Source: Macrostomum hystrix
Taxonomy: Eukaryota; Platyhelminthes; Macrostomidae
DNA: 64,000 nt
Assembly: GCA_950097015.1 (NCBI GenBank)
Contig: CATNEN010000024.1
Span: forward strand, 3,892,501-3,956,500
Direction: 5' to 3'
Position 1 is the first letter of the stretch, and each line of letters starts with the position of its first letter. The notes beneath the pieces are model-generated. The model made no database searches and was not told the origin of the DNA. It was given only the letters and a program-made list of their open reading frames with translations. Made by a program: the position numbers and the translations under genes. Of the stretch, positions 25,101-37,200 are shown one piece after another.

Positions 25101-25556
25101 CCTCGCGCTCTGTCTGGCTGCCGAGGCTTCAATATCGGCCGCTACGGAACGCAGTCGGGCTGCCTCAGAAAGCAAGGCGGGCACTGCGGCGCTCAGCCTG
25201 CCAGCTGAGGCGTCCAAACGTCGGCGCAGGTCAGCCTCGCTGGATCCTGCAGAATCGACAGCCGATGCAGATGACGCGTCTGCGGCCTCCCGACGCTGCG
25301 AAGGCGGCATACGCTGCTGTTGCTGAACGCCCAGCAGAGCGGTGACTGTCAGATTGCGCGGCAGATTCTCCGGACCCCTGGCAGCCCTGCTGAGCTCGCG
25401 GCACAGCGGACAGCGGATGGTTCTCGCCGACTCGTCGTAGATATTCACTAAGCAGGGCTGCAGGCAGAAGGTGTGCTGGCAGGGCAGGAGCCGGGGATCG
25501 GTGAAGCGGCTGAGGCACACCGGGCAGGTGAGGACGTCCTCCACTGTGGTGCCCAT
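22190..25556 (-). CDS. TRIM-NHL protein: RING, coiled coil, NHL propeller
   Basis: Four exons, all joined in phase 0: 25556-24171, 24095-23730, 23285-23013 and 22483-22190, giving 772 residues. RING finger at residues about 11-53 (CPVCLSRFTDPRLLPCQHTFC ... CPLC); the spacing C-LQP-C is one residue longer than the usual C-x2-C. No B-box is evident. Residues about 105-235 are Ala/Glu/Arg/Leu-rich and likely coiled coil. A Gln/Ser and poly-Gly low-complexity linker follows (about 270-440). The NHL repeats are in exons 2-4: TLFVADSNNHRLQAFSP, RVFATDRYNHKVLVFD, LYVADKKNHRVQAFDLDG, LVSDSNNNRIQAF, LIVVDAGNSRLQVYRRDG, LAVTDRDNSRVQLF, a full six-bladed propeller ending at the C-terminus. Expected role: E3 ubiquitin ligase and/or RNA-binding regulator; from memory, the expanded RING spacing recalls Drosophila Thin and C. 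elegans NHL-1. Introns 2 and 3 hold a SINE and a minisatellite. Confidence 0.93.
22697..22986. repeat. 24-bp minisatellite, ~12 units, in TRIM-NHL intron 3
   Basis: Near-perfect units of GAGTGACCGCTCCCATTGTA plus CCCC (24 bp). Its right edge is about 27 bp from the exon 3 donor at 23013, so on the transcript the array follows the 5' splice site. The 100- to 140-codon open frames on both strands are repeat artefacts. Confidence 0.95.
23385..23620 (+). repeat. SINE family 1, near full length, in TRIM-NHL intron 2
   Basis: Degenerate tRNA-like head (GGTTGGACTCACGACTTGAG, B-box GGGTTCGATTCCCGACTCCA), followed by the family body (TCAGATGCGCCATGCAATAG, CTGCGGCTGTGCTG) and the conserved 3' end CATCTGGCCCTATTGGGG. 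It is antisense to the host gene. Confidence 0.85.
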
Positions 25557-26214
25557 GCGAGCCGGTTTGCTGCATACAGCTATAGGCTATCGGCAGTTGA
25601 GCTGGATCTACTTTCCCATTTATTGTTTGCGCATCTGTGTAGTCTGCTGGCTATAGCAGCCCCAGCTGATGAAGTTGTTTTTGCCTAATGAAAACTTTCT
25701 CATTCCCATTGCAGGTGGATCTCAATTGGAAGACTATTTTAGACTCTCGGTCAACAGCTATAAGCGACTAGTGTACATAGAGGCATGGGGCGCTCACTCT
25801 GTGCTTGCGTGTGTACAGGACTGAGCTGTGTCTAGCTTTCCTGCCCCCCGGCCTATACCCGTGGACTGCAGCAGTCGCTCACTATACGCATATAGACACT
25901 TAGACAACCCCATGGATACTGAGCGAAACCATTGTACGTTTCGCGTCATTGGCAACCCGCTGGGGTGAATTTGTGAGCAGCACGAGTTGGGGCTGTTCTG
26001 CTTTGGTACTATCTGTCTTGGAGACGCACTATCTATTATTTTACAGTTTAGAAACTCCTAAACGGCCCTAAAACAGTCCTAAAACAATCCTAGATTTCGG
26101 ATGCTGAATGAGAGAAAATGTAGAGTAGCCAAGTTCGAACTGTAAGAGCAAAAAGGATAATTAGCTACAAGAACATCTTTCTTCAGAAAATTTGCCACAC
26201 ATTTTTCCTGAATG
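25557..26214. other. Upstream region of the TRIM-NHL gene
   Basis: Should contain 5' UTR and promoter on the minus strand. I see no diagnostic core promoter and no other exon. Confidence 0.35.
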
Positions 26215-26930
26215 GGCAAGACAATTTGGACACTCGGGTGTCCGTTTACAAACTCGGGTGTCAGTTTAGGTACTAGGGTGTCAGTTTAGACACTCGGGTG
26301 TCAGTTTGTGCACCCGGTTGTCAATTTAGGCACTCGGGTGTCAGTTCAGTTACTAGGGTGTCATTTTGTGCACTCGGGTGTCAGTTTAGGCACTTGGGTG
26401 TCCGTTTAGAAACTCGGGTGTCCGTTTAGAAACTCGGGTGTCCGTTTAGGCACTAGGGTGTCAGTTTAGGTACTCGGGTGTCAGTTTAGGCACTCGGGTG
26501 TAAGTTTAAACACTAGGGTGTCAGTTTAGATACTAGGGTGTCAGTTTAGGTACTCGGGTGTCAGTTTAGACACTAGGGTGTCAGTTTAGGTACTCGGGTG
26601 TCAGTTTAGGCACTCGGGTGTAAGTTTAAACACTAGGGAGTCAGTTTAGATACTCGGGTGTCCGTTTACAAACTCGGGTGTCAGTTCAGTTACTAGGGTA
26701 TCATTTTGTGCACTCGGGTGTCAGTTTAGGCACTAGGGTGTCAGTTTAGATACTAGGGTGTCAGTTTAGATACTAGGGTGTCAGTTTAGATACTAGGGTG
26801 TCAGTTTAGGTACTCGGGTGTCAGGTTAGACACTCTGGTGTCAGGTTAGACACTCTGGTGTCAGGTTAGACACTCTGGTGTCAGGTTAGACACTCTGGTG
26901 TCAGGTTAGACACTCTGGTGTCAGTGGAGG
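26215..26930. repeat. 20-bp minisatellite, ~35 units
   Basis: Unit TCAGTTTAGGTACTCGGGTG with variants at the T/C, A/G and CGGG/AGGG positions. The last five units form a homogenised block of TCAGGTTAGACACTCTGGTG. The period is not a multiple of three and no long frame results. Confidence 0.95.
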
Positions 26931-27769
26931 CAGATCAGCCATGGGCTACAATAATCGGTGACCTATTACAAAGTCCGACTTTCAAAATCTTCAGCCAAGG
27001 GATCACAAATAACGGTACCTTTTGCAGTCAGATTCCTAGACATGTTTCGCATAAATCACCCATTTCCGTCCCACTTTTAAATCAGTTCATCACCTGACTG
27101 GATGGATTTTGACAACAAATAAACTAGACAAACACATTCGAAAGCTTCCAAATTAAGCCGACTTTGGCGACCAGTAGAACACATTAAGTAAGAACATTGG
27201 AACACTCAACAGCAAGGCTAATGCAGTACATATTTTATTTTAATATCAACGTTCAAAACCTACATACAAATAAAACAATAAACTAAAAAAGATGTTGCAG
27301 GAAAAGATACAAGTAATTATTATATGTTTCTAAATGTGATTTTGCATAACAAATTAAAGTAACACGGTTAACTGAACACAGGTTAAAGAGGATATAGATG
27401 AAATACTAGTAGTTAGCTGACTTTGACGCACGTGTGAGTCTACATATTAATAGTACAGTGAAACGAGCGAGTGTACGAAAGGTTGAAAACACTAGGCAGC
27501 CGTGTTAACAAAGCTATTAACGCGTACGTGAGTGCAAGCAATTAAGAAAGACTTGAGCAACATAGTGTGTTGCGTGTAATTCATTCATAAAATTAGAGAT
27601 AGAGATTATTATTTCGAGGCGCAATGAGATAAAATATGATTCTACAATGGGGAACAACTGCTGGAGTGGAAACTGACACAAAAGTTCATGCTCTCTACAA
27701 AATTATGGCGAATCGAAGTTTTCCATTTACAGGACTAGCCAAATGTTGTGCTGCTGAAAGAGGGAGGAA

Positions 27770-28250
27770 AAGGAATCGCAGCAGGACACCCAGAAAGAGG
27801 AGGAATCGCAGCAAGAACCTCAGGAAGATGAGGAATCAAAGCAGGACACTGAGGAAGATGAGGAATCGCAGCAAGAACCTCAGGAAGATGAGGAATCAAA
27901 GCAGGACACTGAGGAAGATGAGAAATCGCAGCAAGAACCTCAGGAAGATGAGGAATCAAAGCAGGACAGTCAGGAAGATGAGGAATCGCAGCAGGACACT
28001 GAGGAAGGGGAGGAATCGTAGCAAGACTCTCGGAAGATAAAGAATCACAGCAAGAACCTCGGGAAGATGATTAATGGAAGCAGGACACTCTAGAAGAGCA
28101 GGAATCGCAGCAAGACCCTCGGAAGATAAGGAATCGCAGCAAAAAAACTCGGGAAGACGAGGAATAAAATAAAGAAACTAGGACAGGGGAATCGCGCCAA
28201 GACTCTTAGAAAGATTAGGAATCGCAGCAGCATACTCAGGAATCGTAGAA
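27770..28250. repeat. 30-bp minisatellite in 60-bp dimers, decaying rightward
   Basis: Units AGGAAGATGAGGAATCGCAG and AGGAAGATGAGGAATCAAAG alternate, each completed by AAGAACCTC or GACACTG to about 30 bp. Regular to about 28020, then degenerate. The frame starting at 27636 (RKMRNRSKNL repeats) and the Glu-rich alternative frame, which begins right after a TGA with no ATG, are both considered artefacts. Confidence 0.85.
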
Positions 28251-28371
28251 CGCCACTAACACAAGGGAGGGACTTTAAGATTTTTCATCAAAAATGAGCA
28301 TTTAAAAATCAGTTTAGAAATCAAAATCTTGTTTTGTCCCTGCCTAAGTTGTTAAGTCGCTTGTCGCATTT

Positions 28372-28377
28372 TTTATT
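28372..28377 (-). terminator. Polyadenylation signal AATAAA, NKIRAS
   Basis: Minus-strand hexamer about 150 bp beyond the NKIRAS stop codon. Confidence 0.5.
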
Positions 28378-28527
28378 CTGCTCTTAATTAAAAAACAATG
28401 CTCAATTAACTGCGATTCAAGTCTTTTGTAAATGCGATATTTCGACTTGCCACAAGGTGGGAGAAAGCATGAATTTGCGGGTCAGTTAAAGATGAATTTA
28501 GACCCAGAAGACAAGCAGCTGCAGCAG

Positions 28528-29634
28528 TCATTTTGGATCCTTTTTAACAAAGGGGAATGCCGATTTACTCGGCGGCGTTGTGATTTTGGTTGTTATGGCA
28601 ACGAATGCGTCAATTAACGATTGGCGATCCTGGGCAGTGACGGTGAAGTGCCGGAATACTGAAAATGAGACAAAGGTCAGCTTTCGTATTGTAGGTTTGC
28701 ATCATTGTATTGCAGCTATTGCCTTGATGGACCGGGGGCCGCCTCACCTACCAAAAAGTCTACCAAGTAATCTCACGTAAATCGAAAGGGTAATGAATAG
28801 TCCATTTGCCAACCTAAACTAACAATAAACTGATTTACAAAGGCGAAAATTTCATAATTAATTTTGCCACTTACTTTTCTCTTTGTTGACAAACTTGGCC
28901 GCCTGGTCTTGAGTTCTTGAGCAGCCCTCCAGATCCTTCTTATTGCCCACAGCGAACAGGAGCACATCTTTGCGCTCTTTATTCCTTTCTATTTCGCGCT
29001 TTACAGCGTCCAAATAGGACAGCGAGGCAGAGTCTGTAGTGTCGTAGACTAGCACAAACGCCTGCGGATAGAATCAAGTTAAAGTGTTGACAACAAACAT
29101 GATCTTGCATACGGCCCCTAGCTAATTAAGAGGCCTGCTGAATAAAAAGGAACCAAAATAGGACGGAACGGACGAAACTCGAAAATATGCCACACTTACA
29201 TCTGCTCCAACAACAAAGTGCTTTGGAATGCTGACTGACTTGATGTCCTAAAATAAAAAATCTTTTTTGTTCATAAAAAATCTGTAGAATGACTATATAT
29301 CCAAGTAATAGATCAAACAGGATAGAACTGAACTCACAGGTGAGCCACCAATCTCATAGAAGCGCACCTTTTCTTTCACACCTCTCTCTGACTCGATATG
29401 AGCAACATAAGTGTCCTCTATTGAGTGTGGAAATGGCGACTAAAATATGAATTTAAAGTAGTGTTGTGACCAGATGTAATCTTTAAACGAGTATTGATTT
29501 AATTCAAGAAAAAGTCATTTATAACTCACCTTCGATGTCAATGTTGAATAATTATTATAGATAAGCTGCTCCAGGATAGAAGTCTTGCCACAGCCTTGAC
29601 TACCACAGACAACTAATTTTAATGTTTTGCCCAT
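28528..29634 (-). CDS. NKIRAS: kappaB-Ras small GTPase (NKIRAS)
   Basis: Five coding exons, 29634-29530, 29439-29338, 29247-29200, 29061-28875 and 28658-28528, splice in frame to 190 residues (vertebrate NKIRAS1/2 are about 191-192). A 5' UTR exon ends at 29740 (CAG/GTAAGC) and splices to 29643. Features: P-loop GSQGCGKTS (residues 11-19), IEDTYVAHIESERGVKE in the effector region, YEIGGSP where ordinary Ras has DxxG, VVGADAFVLVYDTTD, and NKKD-type G4 (AVGNKKDL). The C-terminus TVTAQDRQSLIDAF ... PPSKSAFPF lacks a CaaX box, as in kappaB-Ras. These atypical GTPases bind IkB and restrain NF-kB signalling and Ral in mammals; the altered switch II is the family hallmark and implies poor GTP hydrolysis. 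The gene is compact (1.1 kb) and free of repeats, unlike its neighbours. Confidence 0.96.
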
Positions 29635-29740
29635 AATTTTTTGCTGGAATCTGCTGTTTAAGTTTATAGTTATCTTGATTGAATATGAATTAGTATCAAC
29701 AAAATTTAAGCCAAGACAAATGACAACACCTTTGCTTACC

Positions 29741-31446
29741 TGAATATTAGCATCTAGCTTTATGGCTCATTTGTTAAACAAAAGAAATAATATTGTTGCC
29801 AAAGCAACTAGTTTTCTGATAAAATTTTGCATTTCTATTACTGAAATACACTTGTACTTTATGCATTTAAATCCCAAGGATTTCCCTTTGTAATTCTAAA
29901 ATAAGCAACTGCTATTAGATGTTTAAGCAAAGAAAAAGCTATAAAGCAAACAAGTGTAATTAGGGAATGAATAAAAAGGGCAACAATTAAATTTAATAAT
30001 GGAATTCCATACATACATAAGCAAACAAATACTAAACAAATATCATACATATTTGAGACCCTAACAATTCTGAAAGGTTGCTAATCAGCTTTGCCTATGC
30101 CCCAGGAATTTTTTTCCATCTGGCTACTTGTTATTGTTGATTGTTTTGTTCTCTTGTTCTCTTGTTTTGTCAAATTTACCAAATTTGTTTTATTGATGTC
30201 AATTCAAAAAGACCTGATCACACAACATTGATTGTTTATTAGCCATATTGCCAATCATATACATATCCTTACATATTGGCAAAACAGTCATTTTGTGGCT
30301 TCTTTGAGCCTAATTTACTACTATTCTACAGCCTCTATTGCCTACAGTGGCAATTTAGAATCTAAATACATTAACAAGGTTAATATAGCTAGTGCTAGTC
30401 CTCTATTGAGAAAATGACCAATTTAAATACATTAGCCTTTGACAAGCCAAAGACAATGACTAACTATGCATGAGAAATGAGGGGTCCATATAAACACCAA
30501 AATGAATGGACCACAACAAACACCAATAGAGTGCAATGGACTGCAATGGACCACAGTGGGACCAAAGAAGGTGTTCACTGTTTTTGGTATCTCAATGTTT
30601 ACATAGAACCAGTAAGGAGTATTATTAGCAATCTTTTCAATTAAAAAAGAACATTAGTTTTGTACTTCTGTGCTTTTACTTTTAAGCTCTTCATAAAAGA
30701 AAAAGACAGAAAGAATAAATGGAAGAATAATCAATAATCCTAGCTGTTTTGCTTTGCTTTATAGGAAAAACTAGTTTTCAAGTAAAAAATATCAACTGCT
30801 TTTTGTTGTAGGGACATATTAACAGTTCAGAAGTTTGACTTAGACATAGGCCCTACATCAAATATATGAGTAGTTCTTAGCTATAACGACTAAAATAGTT
30901 TAACCTATAGGTAAACAACACTTCCTAGAGCTTTTTTATATCATGATTAGAAGTAAAAAATCTGGTAACATTAGACTAATAAACTTTTGATGATTTAAAA
31001 ATTTGTATCTGTGTGCCATTGACATAAAGCTACTGAAGCAAAGAAAAGTTTAGCCCAAAGCCAGAATACATCACAAACTTGAACACAAGGAGCAAATCTT
31101 TGTGAATTAAAAAACCATTCTTTAAGTGTGAATTCATTTGACGTATATAAAAAAGTTATCAAGTTATTAGGAATTGAAAAATATGACAACTGTAGTGTTT
31201 CCTAGATCGGCCTTGAGTTAAATTTCTAAAGAAAAAATATTTTTAGAAGAAAACTATACTTCTAGTTTCTGTTAAATAAAATAAAAATGCATACTTTTTA
31301 AGCAAAATGTTTCTGTACTCTCAAAATTACGCGAACTCTAATACGCGATGCTTTTATTTGTTTATGTCTCTTCACGTAAAGACGGTCGTCAAAGTAAAGT
31401 TAGGCCCAAAAGCCTGAATACCACAACCTTGTACACAACATGCGAA
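29741..31446. other. Non-coding AT-rich
   Basis: Upstream of NKIRAS. Short near-repeats of ATGGACCACAA at 30505-30560; otherwise nothing supported. Confidence 0.35.
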
Positions 31447-31673
31447 CAGTGGCGTAGCGAGGGGGTATTGATTTCCGTGTCGCCGAAATTAACTGTCGCC
31501 GAAATGCCTGGAATTCGGTGTATCGGCCAATACCCCAAAAATTTGATGTCTCATTTTTTCGCATTCAGTTTCTTCGAAAGAAATGAATTAATTGTTTTTT
31601 ATTCTGGATACACTGGATAGAACCAAAACCGATATCCCCCAAAAAATCCTGGCTAGGCCCCCCTACGCCCCTG
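31447..31673. mobile_element. hAT-like MITE, 227 bp
   Basis: Terminal inverted repeats CAGTGGCGTAGCGAGGGGG (left) and CAGGGGCGTAGGGGGGCC (reverse complement of the right). They are flanked by an imperfect 8-bp duplication, CATGCGAA at 31439-31446 and CATGCCAC at 31674-31681 (6 of 8 match). No transposase inside; CGCCGAAAT is repeated internally. Confidence 0.78.
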
Positions 31674-31681
31674 CATGCCAC

Positions 31682-34200
31682 GCGTGACTTACGCAACGAT
31701 TCTATAAAACTTAATTCAATTAAAGTACGCAAAAAAAGTTATTGTATATGTTTAGTGGTCTAGTGGTCTAGTGGTCTAGTGTATTCTAGTGGTCCTGGTG
31801 TAGAATACAGTCAAAGTTTTACTACTAAACAAATATAAGCCTAATGTTTAGTCAGCGCCTTGCTAATTTGGAATAGGCGTAGGCCCTATAGTAGTAAAAT
31901 AGAAATTTTGAATAGGAATAGGATGGGCGTACTAATTATGTTAATTTTAACCTAAATTTTGTTTGTTGTACAGAAATATAAAAAACCTAAGCTAGGCCTA
32001 GGCATTTTATCTGTCAGGAATTTGTCATTCTTATTCTAAATATTAATGTTACCTTCATTTCATTTGTTTTTATTGCTAGCCTCAGGCTAGTAGCCTGGAA
32101 TCATGGGACCTAGATAGGCTGTAACTAGTATGATTTTCTATGTGCTTTATTAAGTTTAATATAGTTATGTCTACTATTGCTATGCTTAACTAAATAGGCC
32201 TTGTTTAAGCCTAGGCTTAGGCCCCTATTCTTAGTCAACAGTTGTATTCCTAACTTAGATCACAATGTAATTAAATGAAATACAATAGGCCCTAGGATAT
32301 GTAAATATTACAAATGCTAATAGATTATATCTTGCTGTTAGAAAGGTTTTGCACACAAACAAAAGCAAGTTTATTAAAGCAGTAAAACAAGTCATAGGCT
32401 TAGTGCTTAAGAAATAGTAGGCCTAGAGTCTCTTTTGCCAATCATTCAGCATTACATGCTACATGCAATGCACTTCCAATGCATTTCCCAATTGCAACCA
32501 TGCATTTGTCAATCATTGTCTATACTATACTTTGTTGATCCAAATGACTCAACCATGCATAATAATACTATTAAAGGCACCTAGGCACATGTGAAGGCAA
32601 AGTTGCATAGTTAGCATTGTACCATTGGCAACCTTTTTGACTCCCACCTCATCAAGTTCCTCTGATGCCGAAACTCAAAACAAAACTTACTATATTGGCT
32701 GACCCATTACTATGCTATGTTATACAGTTTCTTAATTGCAATGACCTATTTTACTGCTTTTATAAACTAGCTTTTGCTTGTTTGCTTATAATTTTGAGTC
32801 AAAATAATTTAACATGGAAAACTAGGACATTGTCAGTTTTGCTATAAATTGTAGTCGGCATTCATTTTAGAGCCTAGCTAGGCAGGTTCCTGTCTTTTCA
32901 TCTATTGCCATCTTGTCTGCCAACAGACAAGTTGATTTATTTGTAGGCAAGTCAAATTCATGAGCAAATGAATTTGGTCAACTTTGCCTTAGCTGAAATG
33001 AGGAGCAATTAAACACCTTGCTATCATACCAGTGTGAAGATAGAAGAAAAGCTGATTTGTTTAGCTCTTTGATGAATTAGAATGGATTTGTACATTTGTA
33101 TTTTTTGGAAGGAGAGAGACAATTTGCAAAATAATGAATATAAAGGGGGGGTTAGCTAGAAAGTACAATGTATAACATAATTTTTATATAGCATTTAATT
33201 TGATGGTCATGAGCCTTTTAAAATAAGTCAAATATTGTTTGGATGCTACAAATTAAGCAAAAAGATGTAGATAGGCCTAGTTTAGATGAAAGCATGTGAT
33301 CAAAATAAAATTGTGCATTGTGCATTGCATCATTTATGATGTTTTTATTTTGTGATGATGAAAGCATAGCCAACAACTTTGTTTTAATTAGGCCCCTATC
33401 TCTATGGCTGACAAGTTTGTAAAAAGTTTATTTTAAATACAAGCAAAAAGCAGATAAGATGGCAGCAGACAAAAAAGACCAAGGCCTATGTATATTATAG
33501 CTTTTAGTTTTGGCTATGTTGTCATGCAATCTCAGCATATGCCTTAGGCCATCAGGGCATTTGGTTTTTTTGCCCATCTCATAACTACATTTTTAGTACT
33601 AAAGCTAGCTGCATTGTACCATGGACAAAGCTACCTTTTGGTTTTAAGACCACACTAAGCCAATTTCAGCTTGGCATGTGCAATCTCAGTCATCTGTTAG
33701 CAGTTTTTTTAGGGATATTTTACTTAATAATTCTTACGCTTTTAAAAATCAAATTAATATGATACTTTTTGTGTAAATAGCCTATTTTTCAATATTATTT
33801 ATTAGTGAACAATACTAAATGTGTTTTTAAAATTCACTCATTCAAATCTAACTAAGTATATTCTGTATATATAAGCAATTCTAATTTTGTGTGAAAGAGC
33901 AATGTGCCAGTGTGTCACATTGTAATGATTCCTAGATAAGCCTGACAAATAGGCAAAGCTACAGTTGAGCAAGATGTTTCAAAATGTATTAAGTTTTGAG
34001 TTTGTTTTTTGAGGCTGTGACCCTCTGATCCATGGAAGTGCTCAGTGAAGACTAGTCCCGTAATAGCCTTAGAAAGAGAGACCACTCATGCTGAATAAAA
34101 TGCTTCTGCAGAGAGAGGAATAAAGTGATTAGCCCTCTTAGATAAGCTATTCTGCTCTTAAATTTGCTTCTATTAGTTAGGATATATAAAAAATAGTTAC
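31682..34200. other. Non-coding AT-rich, rich in TAGGCCT
   Basis: No exon supported. The words TAGGCCTA/AGGCCTAG recur unusually often (31870-32420). A triple GTGGTCTA repeat lies at 31755-31780, just outside the previous stretch of unique sequence. Confidence 0.35.
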
Positions 34201-34230
34201 ACTTTTTTCCACTTCAGTTTTTTATTGAGA

Positions 34231-37200
34231 ATGAAAACATCAAGCAAATTTCCTGAGAAGAATACTGAGGAAGAAGAACTACTTATACAGAAGTATGCAT
34301 TGCTGAAGCAATTGGTAAGCTGTAAGAAGTTTATTCTCTTTAATTGATATGTACCTTCTTTTTGTTTAGATTTAGATTTTGGTTTAACACATTTGTCTTC
34401 AGTTTGTTGATGTCTAGGCAATTGCTTGTCATTGTCGCAAACTTAACAAGCCTGTCGATCTGGCACTAGGCGCCTTCAACTGATACAAAAACCTAGGTGC
34501 TTCTCATTGTGTTGGCAACCATCATTAGGAAAATGGAGACTAATCTGGAGCACCCAGTCCATGAGTAGTCCAAGAAGAAGCGATCAAGTAAAAAAATTGC
34601 TTAGCATACAGCTTAAGCTATATACAGCTTAAAACATGTATTTATACCACTATAGGCAACAATTCCTTTAGCAGTAGCTGATATATCAGCGCTCTAAGCA
34701 GTAGGCTTAGCTAAAATATATCAACCTGAGCAGTAGCTGGCACAGCTCAACCTGCATCGTTGGCTTAGCTGACCCAGCTCGGCTTGAGCAGTAGGCGTGG
34801 CTGACACAGATCGGCCTGAGCAGTACGCTTAGCTGACACAGCTCGGCTTGAGCAGTAGGCGTAGCTGACACAGCTTGGCCTGAGCAGTAGGCGTCGCTGA
34901 CACAGCTCAGCTTGAGCAGTAGGCGTAGCTGACACAGCTTAGCTGAGCAGTAGGCGTAGCTGACACAGCTCAGCTTGAGCAGTAGGCGTAGCTGACACAG
35001 CTTAGCTGAGCAGTAGGCTTAGCTGACATTATCAATATAGACAACTCAAATGTTCCCAAATGCCCGCGCACAGCGCAAGCAGCTGACGGAGCTGCGCAGT
35101 CGTCAGGCCGCTGAGGCGGAGATTAATCGCGAGAAGGAGGAGACCCCCGTCAAGACTAGCGAAGATGCTCGAGTAGCCGCTGAGCGATTAGTCAAGCTAG
35201 GGAAGATCAAAATTCAAAGCGCTTGTCCGCCGCGTGTCCTAATGAAGAAAGGTCGCGACTCTACTGGCCCAGCGTCTGCTTATAGGCCCTATTCTCCAGG
35301 CGGCGGCGGCTCAGACGATGCTTCCGGAAGTGTGAGTTTGGTACTAATCTGACTGACTGTTATTTACAAAATGAGTTGGATTAATCGTCGACCAATGTAT
35401 GTTGTTTTAATGTATTAATGTAATGTATAAATTAATGTATTAATGTAATGTATAAATTAATGTATTAATGTAATGTATACATTAATGTATTAATGTAATG
35501 TATACATTAATGTATTAATGTAATGTATACATTAATGTATTAATGTAATGTATACATTAATGTATTAATGTATTATTTAATGTGTTACATTAAAATTTAG
35601 TTTTAATGTATGTTGTTTACTGAGGTTGAAGCTCTGTGGTTACAGATTCGCACTTCTGACTTAAACAGCGGACAAAACAGTTGTACACACAGCCTTTAAC
35701 GGGCTGTTTAACAAATAAATAAAGAAATAAAACAATAAATGATTACACCTGCCCCAATCGGGCCAGATGGCAGCCGAATGCACAGTCGCAGCTGTTGCAC
35801 GGCGTATCTGAAGGCTGCGTACGGCTGTTCAGTCCATGGACTGGGGGATACCACACCCACCCTTCAATTACCCAGCTGATGCTGGTACCCAATTAACAGC
35901 TGCGTGAACTGAAGCAAACCAGAGTCAAGTGTCTTGCTAAAGGACTGAATTTTTTTCCAGTGCAGTCGAGAATCGAACCCCCACCTTCATGTCGTGACTA
36001 CTAGGCTACAACCTCCTGGGTTGTTTTGTAATATTAACATGCTGTCTCCTGGTGTCTCTAAGATTAAAATTTACTATAAAAATACTCGGAATTCGAAATA
36101 TTTATTATCTCTAACAACACAGCAGCAGCAGCCGGCTGCAAAGAGGCCACGCGCCAATCTGTACGATAGCTTCGTATCAGGCGGAGTCCAAGATCCTTCA
36201 GCCGGCAGAGCTGGGGCAGCTTCGCCGTCAGCGGCTGGTGGCGGCGGCGAATCGAGCCGGCCACGCGGCAACACGCTGTTCGTACAGGGCTACAACATTC
36301 ATCCGGATATGCTGCGCGCAGCGTTTGCTCCGTTCGGCCAAATATCGCGCATCGCCATGGAAACGCGGCCCGGCGGTGGACGCTTCGGTGACGCCAAGGC
36401 TAAGCCGAAGGCTTTTGTTACATTCGAATCGGAAGATGATGCCGCAAAGGCAATGGATCAGGTGAGGTTAATGTTTATCAAAAATGCTCTACTTTTGGAA
36501 CGAGTGATAGTCTAAATGAGCCTCTTAAAACCGTACACGTATGGCACACTAGTTTAATGAGACAACGATGCATTAAAATACGCCATCAAGTGTTTAATTT
36601 CTTCCACCGCTTACTTGGGTTTCCTGCTATATAAAAACAAATTTTCGCAATGCCTCTTACTGTTAGTAGGCTATATGCATTGGCTGGAGTGAAAATAATT
36701 CGTCTTATATATCAGGAGATGGTGTTTCTTATCGTGTGCTGACACTATTGGAGTATTAGGTAGGGGTTGAAGCACAGCTGTCCCAGGGTAAGAAGTGAGG
36801 TGGGTTGCTCTCGTCTACAAGGGCTTTTAGCCGGGCACCATATATGGCAGGCAGCCAGCGCCTAGACACTTCTATTTATGGATAGTTTTCCGTTGTGTAC
36901 TGCCTACTAGCGCTAAATACGACATCGCACGGTTTAAACTAAAAACCCACCAGCCACCCCCCGCCGCCTCCCGAATGTTAACAAAGTTTTATCGGAGGCC
37001 CTGGCGCCTACCAGCTCTAGATTTGGCCCGTTGTTTCATAAGTGTCTGCCATAAATGGTGTTCTGCAAAGTGGGCAAAAATTATCATGTCTATACAGTTA
37101 TATTTAGTTAATTGCTCATGCATTATTTTAAACTATTTCTGGTTTTGTCTCTCACTATGAACAAGGATGCTTCAATGTTGTTTGTATCGAAATTTGGTAA

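Noticed and set aside
26215-26930. CRISPR-like array
   Set aside because: Units are contiguous 20-bp tandem repeats without unique spacers, in an animal genome; it is a minisatellite.
27636-28040. Arg/Lys/Asn-rich repeat protein, or an acidic Glu-rich protein in another frame
   Set aside because: The basic frame is only the 30-bp repeat translated; the acidic frame begins right after a TGA with no ATG or acceptor.
31348-31620. 90-codon plus-strand frame
   Set aside because: Two-thirds of it is the MITE at 31447-31673.
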